Assembly: GCA_023105745.1 (NCBI GenBank)
Contig: JALGQZ010000018.1
Location: 14,643,773-14,707,772 of the forward strand
DNA: 64,000 nt
Direction: 5' to 3'
Origin: Austropuccinia psidii
Taxonomy: Eukaryota > Basidiomycota > Pucciniomycetes > Pucciniales > Sphaerophragmiaceae
Positions 21,724 through 34,091 of the stretch are shown piece by piece. Under the pieces are notes generated by a model that saw only the letters and a list, made by a program, of their open reading frames with translations, had not been told where the DNA came from and searched no databases. Each line of letters begins with the position of its first letter. The first letter of the stretch is position 1. A program made the translations under genes and the position numbers.

Positions 21724-24059
21724 CTCAGAATTATAGTCTTGTGAGTACTATATTATAGAGTCATCCTGAAACCTTTTATCCCAAATACTTTCTCCTCCAG
21801 GATAACTGGATTGGTTAAATTGAATCAGAAATATCCAATATGATTAAATCTAAAATATTTCCTGCCAGCCCTAATCCTCAAAATATTTTACTACTTACCA
21901 CCACCCAGGTTCTCAAAAATAAAACTTATGGAAGCAGTAATAGCTTGATTATTCAATAAACATGATGGAATATCTTATCATGAGATGTTTCTTTGAATTG
22001 AAGAATAATATTTCTTAGAGCTTTACTGACACTGTTCTTAATCAAGATACTTGAGCTCCATGATATGGAATTGAAATTTGAATTTATTAAAATAAAAAAA
22101 TAAGAGTGATTTTACCTCTATAATACTGATGTTGTTCAATTAAATTCATCTATAAAGACTTTTTGAACTCAAAAGACTTTCTACAGTTTAAGAAAAAATC
22201 ACTGATCATAAAACACCAAACTGATGAAAAACATAATCAACATCAATTGAACACCTTCTGATATTCAGTCTTGTATTTTTAAAAGTACTAATTGAGGAAG
22301 ACCCTTTTTACCTATATTAGATTTTTGACAACCTTCTTTCTATTGGAATTCATATCTATTAATTAAAGACTAATATTTGAGAATTGTTTGAGCTGTAAGA
22401 TTAAAAATAATATATCATTGTCTGGGAATCAAAATCTATCAAACAAATTAATACACTTGATTCATTCAAAAAACTATAGCCAGCATCCTTACCGAATTTC
22501 AAATTGAAGACTGTTGAGAGAATTCCTCTCATTTACCTGGAAATTACCACAATTTTGAAAACCTTCAAAATCAAAACCTCACTCACAACCTTTAAGATAC
22601 TCAAGAGAAATTAGTTCAATTTTTTAACTGGCTGAATACGGTCAACCACACATTTGTTTTGTGGTTTCCTTTCTTTTCAATATTTTAGAAGAACATCAAG
22701 ATATTTGTTAAACCTCTATAAATAAACCATGAAATAGATTCATTCAATGCAACATTTAAATCTCAAACCTTGACTGAATTCCATAAAATACAGCTAAAAT
22801 AACTTTCTTTGTTTCACTAATTCATATTGGGGACGTTCTTAAGAAAACTGTTTTTTGCTCCAGCGTTTTGATTTATTTTTTTGGGTACCATTGGTTGTAA
22901 ATATCAAAAACAACATGTTGTGGTACCATTCTCTTTAGAATCAAAATAGTATTCCCTCAGAAGTCATTTCCAATAGAGTTAATGTATTGAAAAGTTGTTA
23001 TTTGAGCCAACCAAAAAAACTCCCAGGAGTAATTCATTCAAATAACCAAAGTTTGATTTCCCTTGCCTCGAATCCCTTCTATCACCACGGCACTTTACAC
23101 ATTTACTTCTGACTTCAATTTATTAGATCATTCATAAAAAATAAAAATATTTTACTCAAATATATTCTAACTCAAAATATGATAGCTGAATTACTCACCA
23201 AGCATTTACCTTTTTCAAAATCTTGACCTCATGTCAACATTATTTTTTATCAAGCTCAGAGGTACAGAATGGTAAAATATTTTCTGGCTTCTCATACTAA
23301 TTTCTTCATAAGTTACTCTCAGATCTCATGATAAGCTGAGTATTAGAATTATTATTCCCCTCTTGTATTTTGGTCATTTTCACTAGTAGATTCTCCCCTC
23401 CTTTTTGTCTAGCCTATGTTCTTCATTGGGATGGTGGATTTTCAAGAATCTCAAATAAATACTAGCTGTATTTCTAATTTTTCATCCCCTTATCTAGTCT
23501 TTATTGTGCTGCTATTTCTCCTGTTTCCAGTTTTGCTTCACTCCCTTCCCGTTACCTCTCTTTCACTGGCAGTAAGACATCTGTTTGCCGTCTTAAAGCT
23601 TCTTTCACAAATTCCCAGAAGGTTCTTTGGCATCAATATTTGAAGCATTCTTTCGGATATGCTATTCTCAATAATCTTTTAATGTGAGGAGATATTCATA
23701 TCACATTCAATTCTATGACACCTGTGCAGTATATATCAATTCAATAATAAAAGCTTAAATTCTCAAATCTGCATTGCTAAAAAGGTGAATGATATGAAAA
23801 TGGCACTTATTATCACGATCTATCATTTTTTAGAAATCAACCATCTATTCCATATATTTTCATATTTTGAGCTCATCAGCTTGGTCAAATAACACTTGAA
23901 AGGTTTGGTAAGAAATCCTAAGTTTGAGCCCCTGAACATGACAATTTAGCCTCATATAGCTTTTTGTCTTATTGAAATATCAAGATTCAATGACTTTGAA
24001 ACTCAAAGTAGCAACAGAAATACTCATATTTACTCCTTTTGAAATAATTTTCATAAAAA
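21724..24059. other. AT-rich spacer without recognisable genes
   Basis: Open frames are short and of random composition. No LTR ends, tandem arrays or protein similarity are apparent. Base composition shifts toward ordinary values after about 24050. Confidence 0.5.
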
Positions 24060-24827
24060 ACACTCAAGTCTGACTCGCTATTGTCCAACTGACCAGACCA
24101 AATCAAGATGTGTTATCAAGCTCCAAATTATAACCTTTGGCGAGAAAAACACAAGGTGAGGATCAAAAAGCTTCGTTTATAATCTTGATGAGTAGATAAA
24201 TTAAGCTAAAACTTCATATAAGAAAAGGATCGTAACAGAGAAAGTATTGTGGCAGGTGAATAATTGGTGGATGAATTTTATGAAATCTTTCTTGCGTTTT
24301 CAAGGCCAAATATACTCAACCAAGTTTATCTCTGATATGTTGTCAAATAGTCCAGTGCGCGCAATATTTTTTTGGTGTGATCAGATATTATCTCTTTCGT
24401 ACCAAGACCCTAAAAATGTATAACCTCAGAAACCCATGCCACAATCAGGATCAAGGAGAAAGTTGAATTCAAAAGAATGAAATAACAGTTCAAGGAAAAA
24501 ATTGATTCTAGAGAGTGGATGTAGTTGAAACTTTGTATGAACGCAGCAATGGTAAGGAAGAATACTAAATCATATTATAACTTGTCGCATTAAACCAAAA
24601 AACGAATATTAATGGGTGATTGAGGCGGATCAAAGTCCAGGGGTTATCTCCATGCACAGGGATTTAAACAATTATATAATGATTGGGGTGAAATTGTTTC
24701 ATAGCGGCACTGTGAGGAACAAACGATGCAGGTTTGTTAGGTGGTAGTATGCTAACCCCAGCAATATATTTGAAAACATAGAAACACACTCTTCGGCTAC
24801 TTTTCTGCCGCAGTCCACAACAACTAT
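24060..24827. other. 3' flank of the protease gene
   Basis: The sequence is less AT-rich than the transposon regions, like the gene itself, and is where the protease transcript should end. No separate gene is supported; a 65-codon minus frame (24664-24861) is a shadow of the last exon region. Confidence 0.4.
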
Positions 24828-27800
24828 TCAGTTGGTAAAATGAATCAACGGCGACACCCAAATTTCATAATCGTCGTCGTTTTTGCGATCGCCAGTAGGC
24901 CTCAAGGCACTTCAAATGTATGATACGGTTAGCCATGCTAAGTGCAACTCAAATCAGCAAAAGGAACCATAAGGAAGGACTTACCGGAACAGAACTCGAT
25001 ATGTGCCATTTTCAAGTCGCACAGGCTTTTGATCTTCGTTTACGACCAGGGTGCCGTTCCACCTAATCTTGGGGGCACTTCGAAGCCTAGTTCGGTAACA
25101 ATGACGTCAGTACTCATTAGCGCCAGGCATCAGAACAAATTATCGAATTCCTGACTTTAATCTGCCCAAATAGTCTTGAGACCACTGAGGAATCATTCCG
25201 AGTAGTTTAACTCCTTTGTAATATGTCTTCCAATTATCATTAGGCTTATCTGAGATATTAGAGAAGGTTGCGTTTGCGGGCATAAGATCCAGCATCATGA
25301 AAGGCGTTCCCCCTATTTCAAAAAGCAGCCTGAGGAATTTTAGCTCAAAAGGGACCAAAATCCACCCAAAAGTTTAACATACAATTGACACTGAAAATAA
25401 GACTAGTGGAATTATTTTTTTTAAAATCCCATATTAGTGGGCCATCCTTCTCTAGCTCTGAAGTTCGGTTGTTATCCTCGAAAACAAAGTGAGGAAGATT
25501 GAATCTTCCGTCTATCTCGGGACCTCGATCAATAACTGTAATGACAAAATTTTCCATTTAAGCTGAAAGATTTTGTCCAGAAGTACGTGTCCAGTTCAGC
25601 AGTAGACTGACTAGAAGGGCTTTTAATGGATCCATGAACCCCGAAGTATGGCAAGTTGTGACTTTCACAGGGAGCGTTAGTTTCCTAAGAGTGAAATGTC
25701 ATTCAAGTCAGCTAAGGACGAAGGCTTGCCACATGACCCAAACATGATTCACAAGAGAGATGTAACCCGAATAAACGTTCATATCTTCTGGTTGCAGGCC
25801 TGTTGGTTCAGTAAACGTTGTTGTAACAAGTTGCTTTCCGCCGGGCTTGAGAACGAAACTTTCTGGTTTGATGACAACTTGAGCATAGCTCTTTAGCTCA
25901 CGTGGCTCGTCGTCGGGCCTGTGGTATTTCGACTGCGGTGAAAATGTACTTAAGGTCACTGCAGGGCGATGTGTCAATGTATAATTAACAGCCATGTTCC
26001 CATTATTCCAGACAGTAAATCCTTGACTCCCATTAAAATTAACGGTGTCATTTAAAGCTAGGGCAGAAGTAGATAGTGATGTATTCGAAAAAGCAGCGCA
26101 GAATGCATTGACCAACCCGCCACCTTGATGTACAACACCTTTTGATCATGTCATGGGAATAACTTTCATCAGCTTATCGCACTGACATACTTCCCGAAGC
26201 TGACTGATCATAATTAAGAAACTGACTTTCAAGAGGGCCCTTTCCCAGATTAGTGTGCAATAAACGAGCAGTGGTCGCCAAACGAGTCCGCATGGAGAGG
26301 CCATCAAAATTCCGACCTTTAACGCTCAGGATGAGAGCAGCAATACCGGAAAGCTAAAAAAAATATCAGTTCAATATAATTCAAATAAAAATATAATTGG
26401 TAGGGATTTTTTTCAAACCTGTGGGGTTGACATTGAGGTACCCGAAAAGGCTGCCTATAAATAACACGTTGGATCGTCCGGAAACAATTGAATTATAGTA
26501 ATACCTCAGTAGCAAAAACATAACTTACATAACTACCTTCTTGCAACGGATACGTGGCTAAATAATAATGGGGCTATTAGTCGATCATCAAAAGGTAAAT
26601 TTTTAGAATTGCTCACAAATGATGTCGCGACCAACACCAGAAATAGCTGGCTGGGGACTAAGGAAATCGAAAGTGGGCCCACTGCAGTACAAGATCTTTG
26701 TAAACTCATGGAACGTAATCAGGAAAAATGATGGTAGCCAGGGAAACTCAACTAGGCAGAAAAACCGCTCATATATCCACCCCGCGGCGAAGGAACTGCC
26801 CAAGCAAGGACCGCTGAACTAAGCTGCTTCAACGAACAAATTGGGTCTGCAACACATACCATAAGTGTATTCTGAATTACGTGAAGAAATTTCGAATTTT
26901 TCATTTTTTTGCGCTTCTTGAAAAAGATAGACACCATCTTCATTCGAAATAGTTGCGACTGAAATGTTTGATTCTTTTGTTGATAACTTGATAATTTCAG
27001 TAGAGTTCTAACGAAATTTTAAACCCTAGGTAAAAAAAATAGCCAAAAGTATTGACAGATGAAATTTTTGACGGAATCAGATCTACCATATAAAAAAGCA
27101 CAAGATTCGCTCCTTTTTCTGCAGCATGTTTTGCTTTGAGGGCAAAATAACAAGTCCTGTGGTGGCATTTATCTAAATCAATATTGCGCATTTGGGCCTA
27201 AAACTCCTACAAAGCAACGTTTAAGTCCAGACTCTTACCCTCGGCGAATGACGACTACAAATTTGCTCAAATCAGGAGTAGAAGCCGGCAATGGCTCGCA
27301 AGCGTCACTCGAAGAATTCGTAGAATTCGATGTAAAGTATAGTTGGTAATTGCCTTGCGGGAAAGCAACAGCTGTCCAATAGCGGATATCACGCCCAGTT
27401 GAGGTTTGCAGACTAATACTAACCTCCTTGTCAGAATCCACCGAGCCAACAGAGATGGCATTCTGAGCAGCTGCCGGACGATTTGTGAAGAAAAGTCCTT
27501 CCTAAAAATTCAATCATCACCAAATCAGTACTTGGGTAGTTGTGATAATCATAAACTTAAACTGACGGCTCCTTCATTCCCAGCGGCAATGAGTATAATT
27601 GCCGAGTGTTTGGCGACCAACTTATCAATTACATCAAGCAGCATAGACCCTCGTGTCCATCCTGCCGGGCTGCCGATGGATATGCTGATGATATCGGCTT
27701 GGTCAATCAACAAAGATCAAAAAATAGGACGCCCATGATGCTTTTGTTAAGCTACGCAATTACTCCTGAGGTGGACGTCGTATGAAGTGAAAGCTCACCC

Positions 27801-28966
27801 CCTTCTTTGTAAGCATGCAGGACTGCTGCCAAAATAACGCTGTCTGAAGTCGTCGAAAGCTCATCGCAATCCAAAACTTACCATGGGTATATACAGGGAA
27901 TTAGATCACACAAGCGCCCATATGAAGACAGTGTTTATAGATAAACATACCCCCTTTCGACCCCGCGAAGGAACCAATTAGTCAGAACTTTGTGGCTGAA
28001 AGCGGCGGTCACTCCTCGAAAGCACTTACGATACATTCCAAGGGTTGCTTTCGGAGCAACCCCAAAAACTCCGTGGCCGACATCATCTGCACCCACGATT
28101 CCAGTGACATGGGTTCCATGTTTCTGGGTTACAGTATATTTTGATTCAGTTTTGGTCACCTATAGCAGTCGAATTTCTTGGATAGGTACCTACAGCGCAT
28201 GGTGAACATGGATCTCCTCCCTTGTTGTCTATTAAATTAAGGCCGAATTCTATTTTGTACCCTTTTCCAAATCCTCCGCCCAATGCCGGATGGGCGCAAT
28301 CAACTCCAGAGTCAACAATAGCCACTTTGATACCCTCCCCAAAAATACCCAGTCGATGAAGGTCGGTAATATTAGCTTGGACATGAGGCGGGAAGTCGGG
28401 ATGTTGTTCTTTTTTGGGAAGCTTTTGAACAGCTCCCTGTGCTAGTGGCCTTATCGGCTGAATATGTTTTATAACGCTAAAAGACTAAAGAGTACCAAAA
28501 CGCACAGCTATCAAAGGCAGGGTAACCACAATCTTAGCCTCATCAAGTTTCATCCTTACCTGAACTTGACTTAAGTTTTGAACCCGTTGGGTATCTTCCG
28601 CATGGTCTAAACGAATGGATACACCATAAAAAACGTCTGGAGCTACGGTGGTATAGTCCCACACAATTGTATAAGGAATTTTAAGCTGGGTAAGCTGAGC
28701 CTCAAAATCAGCCAAAGTAGGCTGTTTTAATGAAAAATATGGTAGTCGTCAGCTTATAATTCTCTATTGAAAGAAAAAAAAGGCATAAATAGGAGGTAAC
28801 ATGAGCCCAAGTACTCAACCGCTGCCTCAGGCGAAAGCTCTAGAATAAATTCATTGGGATAGCTCGTATCGTCCGACGGGTCACAATTCAGAGTAGGGAA
28901 TAGGATTGAGAATATTGCAAGAACTGATAATATCCAGAGAGATATTGGATATTCGGACTTAAACAT
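24828..28966 (-). CDS. secreted subtilisin-like serine protease (S8A), 20 exons
   Basis: Twenty exons join through GT-AG introns (most 46-101 bp, one 153 bp) into one frame of 898 codons plus TGA. Exons in transcript order: 28966-28820, 28721-28560, 28484-28194, 28123-28030, 27876-27799, 27697-27567, 27501-27239, 27156-27087, 27007-26860, 26795-26753, 26681-26617, 26557-26529, 26454-26419, 26353-26191, 26138-25753, 25684-25612, 25535-25390, 25343-25156, 25086-24985, 24909-24828. Met 28966 is the first ATG in frame and opens a signal peptide (residues 1-28). An I9 propeptide (about 50-120) is followed by the S8 domain: Asp161 (VAIVDSGVD), His202 (HGTHV), oxyanion Asn298 (AAGNEG), Ser514 (GTSMSTPQ). 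A PA-like insert lies at about 360-450 and an Fn3-like C-terminal part after 600. Length and domain order fit fungal vpr-type extracellular proteases. It should act outside the cell on proteins; a role at the host interface is inferred. Exon starts 5 and 10 and the 46-bp intron 17 are the least certain joins. Confidence 0.88.
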
Positions 28967-30200
28967 TCTGATAAAAGAATGAGATACGAGTTCAACTAAA
29001 GCTTCACCTGCCAGCCAGCCTGAGGAAATCACCACTGCTGGTAAGGGTGATTGACAGACAAAAAAGAGCGACAAAAAATAAAAGCTTCAAGGGAAATAAA
29101 TCAAATTTCCTCAGACGTGCCAGAATAAAGCAAGCTAAAATGGCGACGAGGGTGAAGCGTTCTATGTAATAATTAACAGCAAGCGTTGGCTTCCAGCATT
29201 GACCCATCCCATGATTGAAAGAAGGTGTCATGAAGTAAGCTGATGCGCCGATTTGAATGCAAGGCGGTTCAGTCTTCCATAAGTGTACCATCCACCAGGA
29301 GGCTGAGGTTGAGGCTCTCAGCCTCCCATCGCAGCAATTCGCAATCTGGAAACTCCTATACAGATACGAGGCTATATACCAATAGACAAGACGCCCAATG
29401 TCGATAAAGATATGACAGTTGTCTCTCAACTGATACTGGATGTACTGTACAAAAAACTATGGCGTGTAATTCTTTTGGCACGCTGTAAAAGATGTAAGCC
29501 CACCCTAATGTGTGCCACGGTACATAGTGCGCCTAATGAACCGTGCCACTTGCAGTAGCCAGTTAGGCTCCAAGCGCGAAGCCGTGGTGAACCTAATCTA
29601 CTTCCTTAATGAAGGGCCATTACTACATCCCCACGATTTTTGCTGCATCTGAAAGTATTTATTACAGGCGTATCAGGAATTAAATTTCTTGGACACACTT
29701 TTAAGGAAAAGCCTGTCTCAAACCCTCATTAAAATTGATCTTTATGAAAAAAAATATTTTCAGGTGCCAACCAGAAGGCTATGATGCAAGGTTTTATCTC
29801 TCGATAAAATTATAGTAGCCTGGTGGACTATTTTCAACTCTAACAGAATTCAAAAAGCATAGATGCTATTTGTAATGATTTTTAGTCAATAAGGAATTAA
29901 GCGAATATGAAGAAAAACGCTTCAAGGTGACATGAAAGGCAATAATAAGGGGATCAAACTAATTAAAAAGGCCTTTGAAACGGAAATATGTTTTATTCTC
30001 CAGAAACCAACAAATCTGAAATTCAAAGGACTTATTCCAAAACAATACCAGAACATGGTAAGCTATAATTCAAGGCTCAGTTGATTATTGACACAGTGGG
30101 TAATCAGCCGCCGCAGTAGCAGCAGTGTCGCGCCAACCCCTGAGGCTGTATAAGTTTGCGCCACTGGGGTCAGCTGACGCTTTCTGATAAGAAAAATTGA
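28967..30200. other. 5' flank of the protease gene
   Basis: This is the upstream region of the minus-strand gene and should hold its promoter. A 141-codon minus frame (29004-29429) runs through it but shows no domain and overlaps the likely leader. GC-richer stretches occur at 29500-29600, with CACGGT...ACCGTG as an inverted pair near 29517, and at 30095-30170. No TATA box can be assigned with confidence. Confidence 0.4.
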
Positions 30201-32067
30201 AATTTAAATATTAAAAAATAAATAAATAAAAATCCAAAAGTAATCAAAAAATAATAAAATGAAAAATTCAAAAAATTTAAAAATTTAAAAATTCAAACAT
30301 TCAAAAATAATTAAAAATTTCAAAGTTAAACAAATAAATAAATAAATAAAATGTATAAAAACAAATACAAATAAGGAAAACGAATACTGAGGAAAATTTT
30401 ATAATGAAGATAGGAACAGATGAGTTTAGTGAATATAAATAAGGAAATAAATAATACATACAGATGAAAATAATAATAAGAAATACTATAGAGTTTGTAA
30501 GGTTCAATATTATTGAAGAAAGATTTGTTTTATTTATTTATTTCTAAGAATTTTTCATTATTTTTTATTTTTAAAGGACTTTTATTAAAAAAATCAGAAT
30601 GCAAAAAAGGAATGTGAGCATTAACTTATGTCAACAAGTGTTTATGCTAACCCCATGGCTGACTCTTCAGCACATGCGCAGGGTCAGTGCAACCCTGCCC
30701 CCACTGCGGAATCAGCATTTTGACCGCTGTGTGAAAACCACAACTTTCTGCGGAAGAAAGAATCTGAAAGATAAAAAATAAGTTTGAAATAATAAGGCAA
30801 ACAGCTATTTTCCAGTATAGATTTCTTACCCATATTTCCAATACGAAATAACTACTTAATTGTATTGATTAAATTTAGGAATTTTATTCAGCTCAATATT
30901 CCAGTTGTTCCAAAAATAATATTTTCTATTGAGTTTTCATATGAGAAGAAATATAAATTTCTCCATCATTTGATGGATAATTACCTAGCTATCTCAAGTA
31001 TAAGATCTTATCTATTCCCAATATTTTTTTTAACCCTTAAAATAACCATGGAAGCCTTTTCCTTTCCTTCAATTATTAGCAAGGATCTCAAATATTTCAA
31101 AATTGATTACTTACAGATGGTGGTGTGCCTTTCCAGCTTGTAGAAAATGTAAATAGAGCTCCAATTTCCTCACACAGGAAATTTTCTGATTTATCCTATA
31201 AAGAGATGTCCTTGTAGACTAGTTTGTGTACTTCATAATATAATGGATTTTGAAATTATTTCACATTCTTCAAAGTCAGAATTGGTTTTGTGATTGATCC
31301 CAGCTCATGCATATGGATTAATTCCTTGAATTTATTGAGTTCATTGATGGAGAAGCAATACCAATAAATAAATATCAAGTATTTAATAGAAAGAATTATA
31401 TGAATTGTTCTCTATAATTTTATAAGAATGGCAGTTATTCTTATCCTTTGCAATGTTATTTTTTGTAAGTATCACCATGTATACCAAGGAGAATTATTTT
31501 CTTCTGATAAACTTTTTTCAGGTATGATTTCATTCATCTTTTATCATTGAAAAGATTGAAACTTGTCAAAAACCATAAAGGTATATCAAAGACAAAGAAT
31601 ATCCTATATTTGGGACAGAATTTGGTAAAACATTTTTTTGGCATGTGAATAATGCAATATCTCACTTAATGCAAAAATGAATGAGCTTTTTCAAGTCTTT
31701 GTGAAATACTCACCCAAATTAAGAGATGAACTAATATGGTTAAGCTTAATAAATTACTTTTTGTCTCTGTCATATTAATCATTTCAATTGCAGAAATGTA
31801 GGAAAATTTCCTTGGCTTATACAACAAAGAAAGAAAATCGGAGATTTTGGCTGAAAAAGGTAGTTATTTAATCCAGGTGATGCTCACAGGTTCCAGGTAA
31901 ACAAGAAATATTCAGATATATTTATCATTCAAATATTTTAGCTAAATTTCATTTCTGTGAATTACTAATGGAAATGATGTTTTCTTGTAGTTAATAGGAT
32001 TTGAAGAAGATATTTGTCACAGGGGCCCTTCTAAGTCATGAGGGGCTGGCCCTCAGTGAACAGACTT
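30201..32067. other. AT-rich spacer before element C
   Basis: It contains an AAAT microsatellite at 30331-30350, a GC-richer piece at 30650-30760 with GCAGGGT-cagtgca-ACCCTGC as a short perfect hairpin, and otherwise AT-rich sequence. Open frames such as 30865-31143 have no recognisable features. It ends in GACTT, the target duplicated by element C. Confidence 0.45.
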
Positions 32068-32903
32068 TGTGAGCCTTAGAGGTATTTTCAGATACCCAAA
32101 AGACCACAAATAATAAAATGATATACAATTAAAAATAAAATGAATTTATTTAGATTATCAAAACAAAAAATGAAAATATAAATATAAATTTATACACAAA
32201 AAATGAAAATTTAATTATAATTTGAAAATAAAATTACATTGAATTTTAACTTTGTGAAATCACATTTTTACTTGAAAAAGTTAATTAAAAATGAATTTTC
32301 ATCAAAAATACAAACATTAAAATATTTTTAAAAAAAGTTAAATGAAAATTATCATAAGCTTTTATCCTACAACTAAACATATGAAAATTATTTCATCATT
32401 GGACTCCTCATAAAAAATGAGGTGGGGTCACCTCTGGGTAGAATTTCTGTAACTCAACTCTAAATAAGCTTAAATTAAGTTTTTAGTATTTTCTGTGCAA
32501 AAGTTGAAGATCCTCAAGACCTTAATTTAACTCACATCAAATATGGTGTTAACCATAATTCTTTGTGTTAAAATTGAGGTGTTGTGTGTAGTTTAGAAGT
32601 TATGAGGAATTGAAGTATTCTCAATTGAAATGTCAAAATGTGTGCACCTATTACATAAGTGAAGTTAAATTTACATATGAGGTGTCAATTATTACAGTTG
32701 TGTACTGTAAAAACTCAATTGAATTACATATATAAACTACAAGTAGAATACATGATGAGGAATTGAAGAAAAAATAAATTGGGAAGATTGATTCTGGGGG
32801 GGAAAAGGAATCTTGGCTCCAAGGGGAAGCTAGACCCCCAAATTCCTTGCTGACAGGCCTTAGATGTCAAAATCCATGCAAAAGTTCATCACTTTTGGCC
32901 TGG

Positions 32904-32932
32904 AATTGAGTCACAGGGTCTGTGCCTCAATT
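32904..32932 (+). promoter_or_regulatory. LTR hairpin with bZIP-type site, element C 5' LTR
   Basis: AATTGAGTCACAG and CTGTGCCTCAATT flank GGT. The left arm keeps TGAGTCA; the right arm has one change that breaks its TGACTCA and leaves one mismatch in the stem. The unbroken form is at 6028-6060. Confidence 0.5.
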
Positions 32933-33252
32933 GATGATGAGGTTTTGATACCAAACAGGGCTGTTAAAACTGTTTACAAGAGGGTAAAACTACCCTTAAG
33001 TTAAAAGAAAAATTTCAAAAACAGCTTTAACTGGTTTTTTACGTCTCTTAAACACATTCTGACGTGTTTTGAAGGCTTAAAACCAGGTATTATGATAGCA
33101 GTGGCTGATTTGAGGGTCCAAAATGGCTAAAGCCAGCCCCTTTTTGGTCTAAACCAGGGTTCAATGATGCCAGAATCCGCTTTTCTGATTTTGGAGTGTT
33201 TTCCACAACTGAAAAGAGCAAATTTCACTTTTGGAGTAAGAGAATTTGTGGC

Positions 33253-33260
33253 TATAAAAG
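33253..33260 (+). promoter_or_regulatory. TATA box, element C 5' LTR
   Basis: TATAAAAG in the context GGCTATAAAAGAATGTCTTC is identical in the solo LTR at 6388-6395 and should drive the element's genomic RNA. Confidence 0.6.
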
Positions 33261-33876
33261 AATGTCTTCTTTGCCCCCCTTTCCTCTTCATGTTAGAATC
33301 TTTTCCTTTTATAATTACATTAAACACTGTTAAACCAATCAGTAAAAGATTCCAACCACCTTTTTTTTGAATAATTCTAAGCCTTTCAACCACGTTAAAA
33401 TAATTATAATAATTGTTTGTAACTCTTATAATCCTCTTTACCCCCTGAACCACCTCATAAGTGAATTAAAGCATCTTTCATCACTGTTAACTTTGTCACT
33501 TTGTTTACAAATTCACTCTGGTCACTTTTGGAAATGTTTTTTCTTTAATAATATTTTTAAATACTCTTTTTGTATATTAATTGGTTGCAGTTCTTTCCTC
33601 AATTAATTCCAATTGAAATTTCTCTTGAAGAAATTTCTTTTGTAGCCTTAAATATCTCTTTTAGAATATCTTTGAATAAAGTTTTATTGTTGGTAAAAAA
33701 ATAAATATTTATAATATCATTTTCTTATCCTAATAAAGTTAAAAAAAATGAGTTGGCTTGTTTTTTTGTAAAATCTTATATCATACTATATTTAATCAAT
33801 TTTCACCTTAAACAAATTTTGAGGACAGGAAAAGGACTTGATTTTTAATCAAAGTTTCATATCCAAACCTTACTTT

Positions 33877-33894
33877 TGGGGGCCCAGCCATGAT
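33877..33894 (+). promoter_or_regulatory. primer-binding-site candidate of element C
   Basis: TGGGGGCCCAGCCATGAT starts two bases after the LTR. The D candidate TGGGGGCCTGGCTGTGAT differs at four positions. The matching tRNA is not identified. Confidence 0.55.
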
Positions 33895-34091
33895 ATTTTA
33901 CCTGTTAAATATGTTTTTACTCTTTTTTAATCCCTCTTCCTATATTGAAAAATTTAAAAAACCCATAAAAATACTTATATATCAAAATTTCACAAAAACC
34001 AAATGTTTCATATTATAAGTGAGGCTTTATTTTTTGTTTCTCTTTTGAAAAATCCTTTTTTTACTTAAATAATTTCTCTTTTCATTATCTT
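33895..34091 (+). other. 5' leader of element C
   Basis: This AT-rich leader ends in CTTTAG|TGTCCAAC at 34092, which looks like a 3' splice site and matches the CTCTAG|TGTC of element D at 60454. A strong donor was not identified in this copy. Confidence 0.35.

Larger units (their letters stand above)
32068..33874 (+). repeat. 5' LTR of element C
   Basis: This 1807-bp repeat begins TGTGAGCC and ends CCTTACT, so the final A of the usual terminus is changed to T. It has the G7 tract (32796-32802), the bZIP hairpin (32904-32932, one mismatch) and TATAAAAG at 33253-33260. It pairs with 45421-47226. Confidence 0.93.

Noticed and set aside
23416..23643. 75-codon hydrophobic plus-strand frame
   Set aside because: Looks membrane-like only because the DNA is T-rich; no signal for a gene around it.
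28485..28559. In-frame stop in the protease propeptide region, first read as a pseudogene sign
   Set aside because: A 75-bp GTAAGG...TTTAG intron removes it and joins LSQVQ to SFSVIKHIQPI in phase, so the stop is intronic.
29004..29429. 141-codon minus-strand frame upstream of the protease
   Set aside because: No domain, no homology recognised, overlaps the likely promoter and leader, and the start codon is uncertain.
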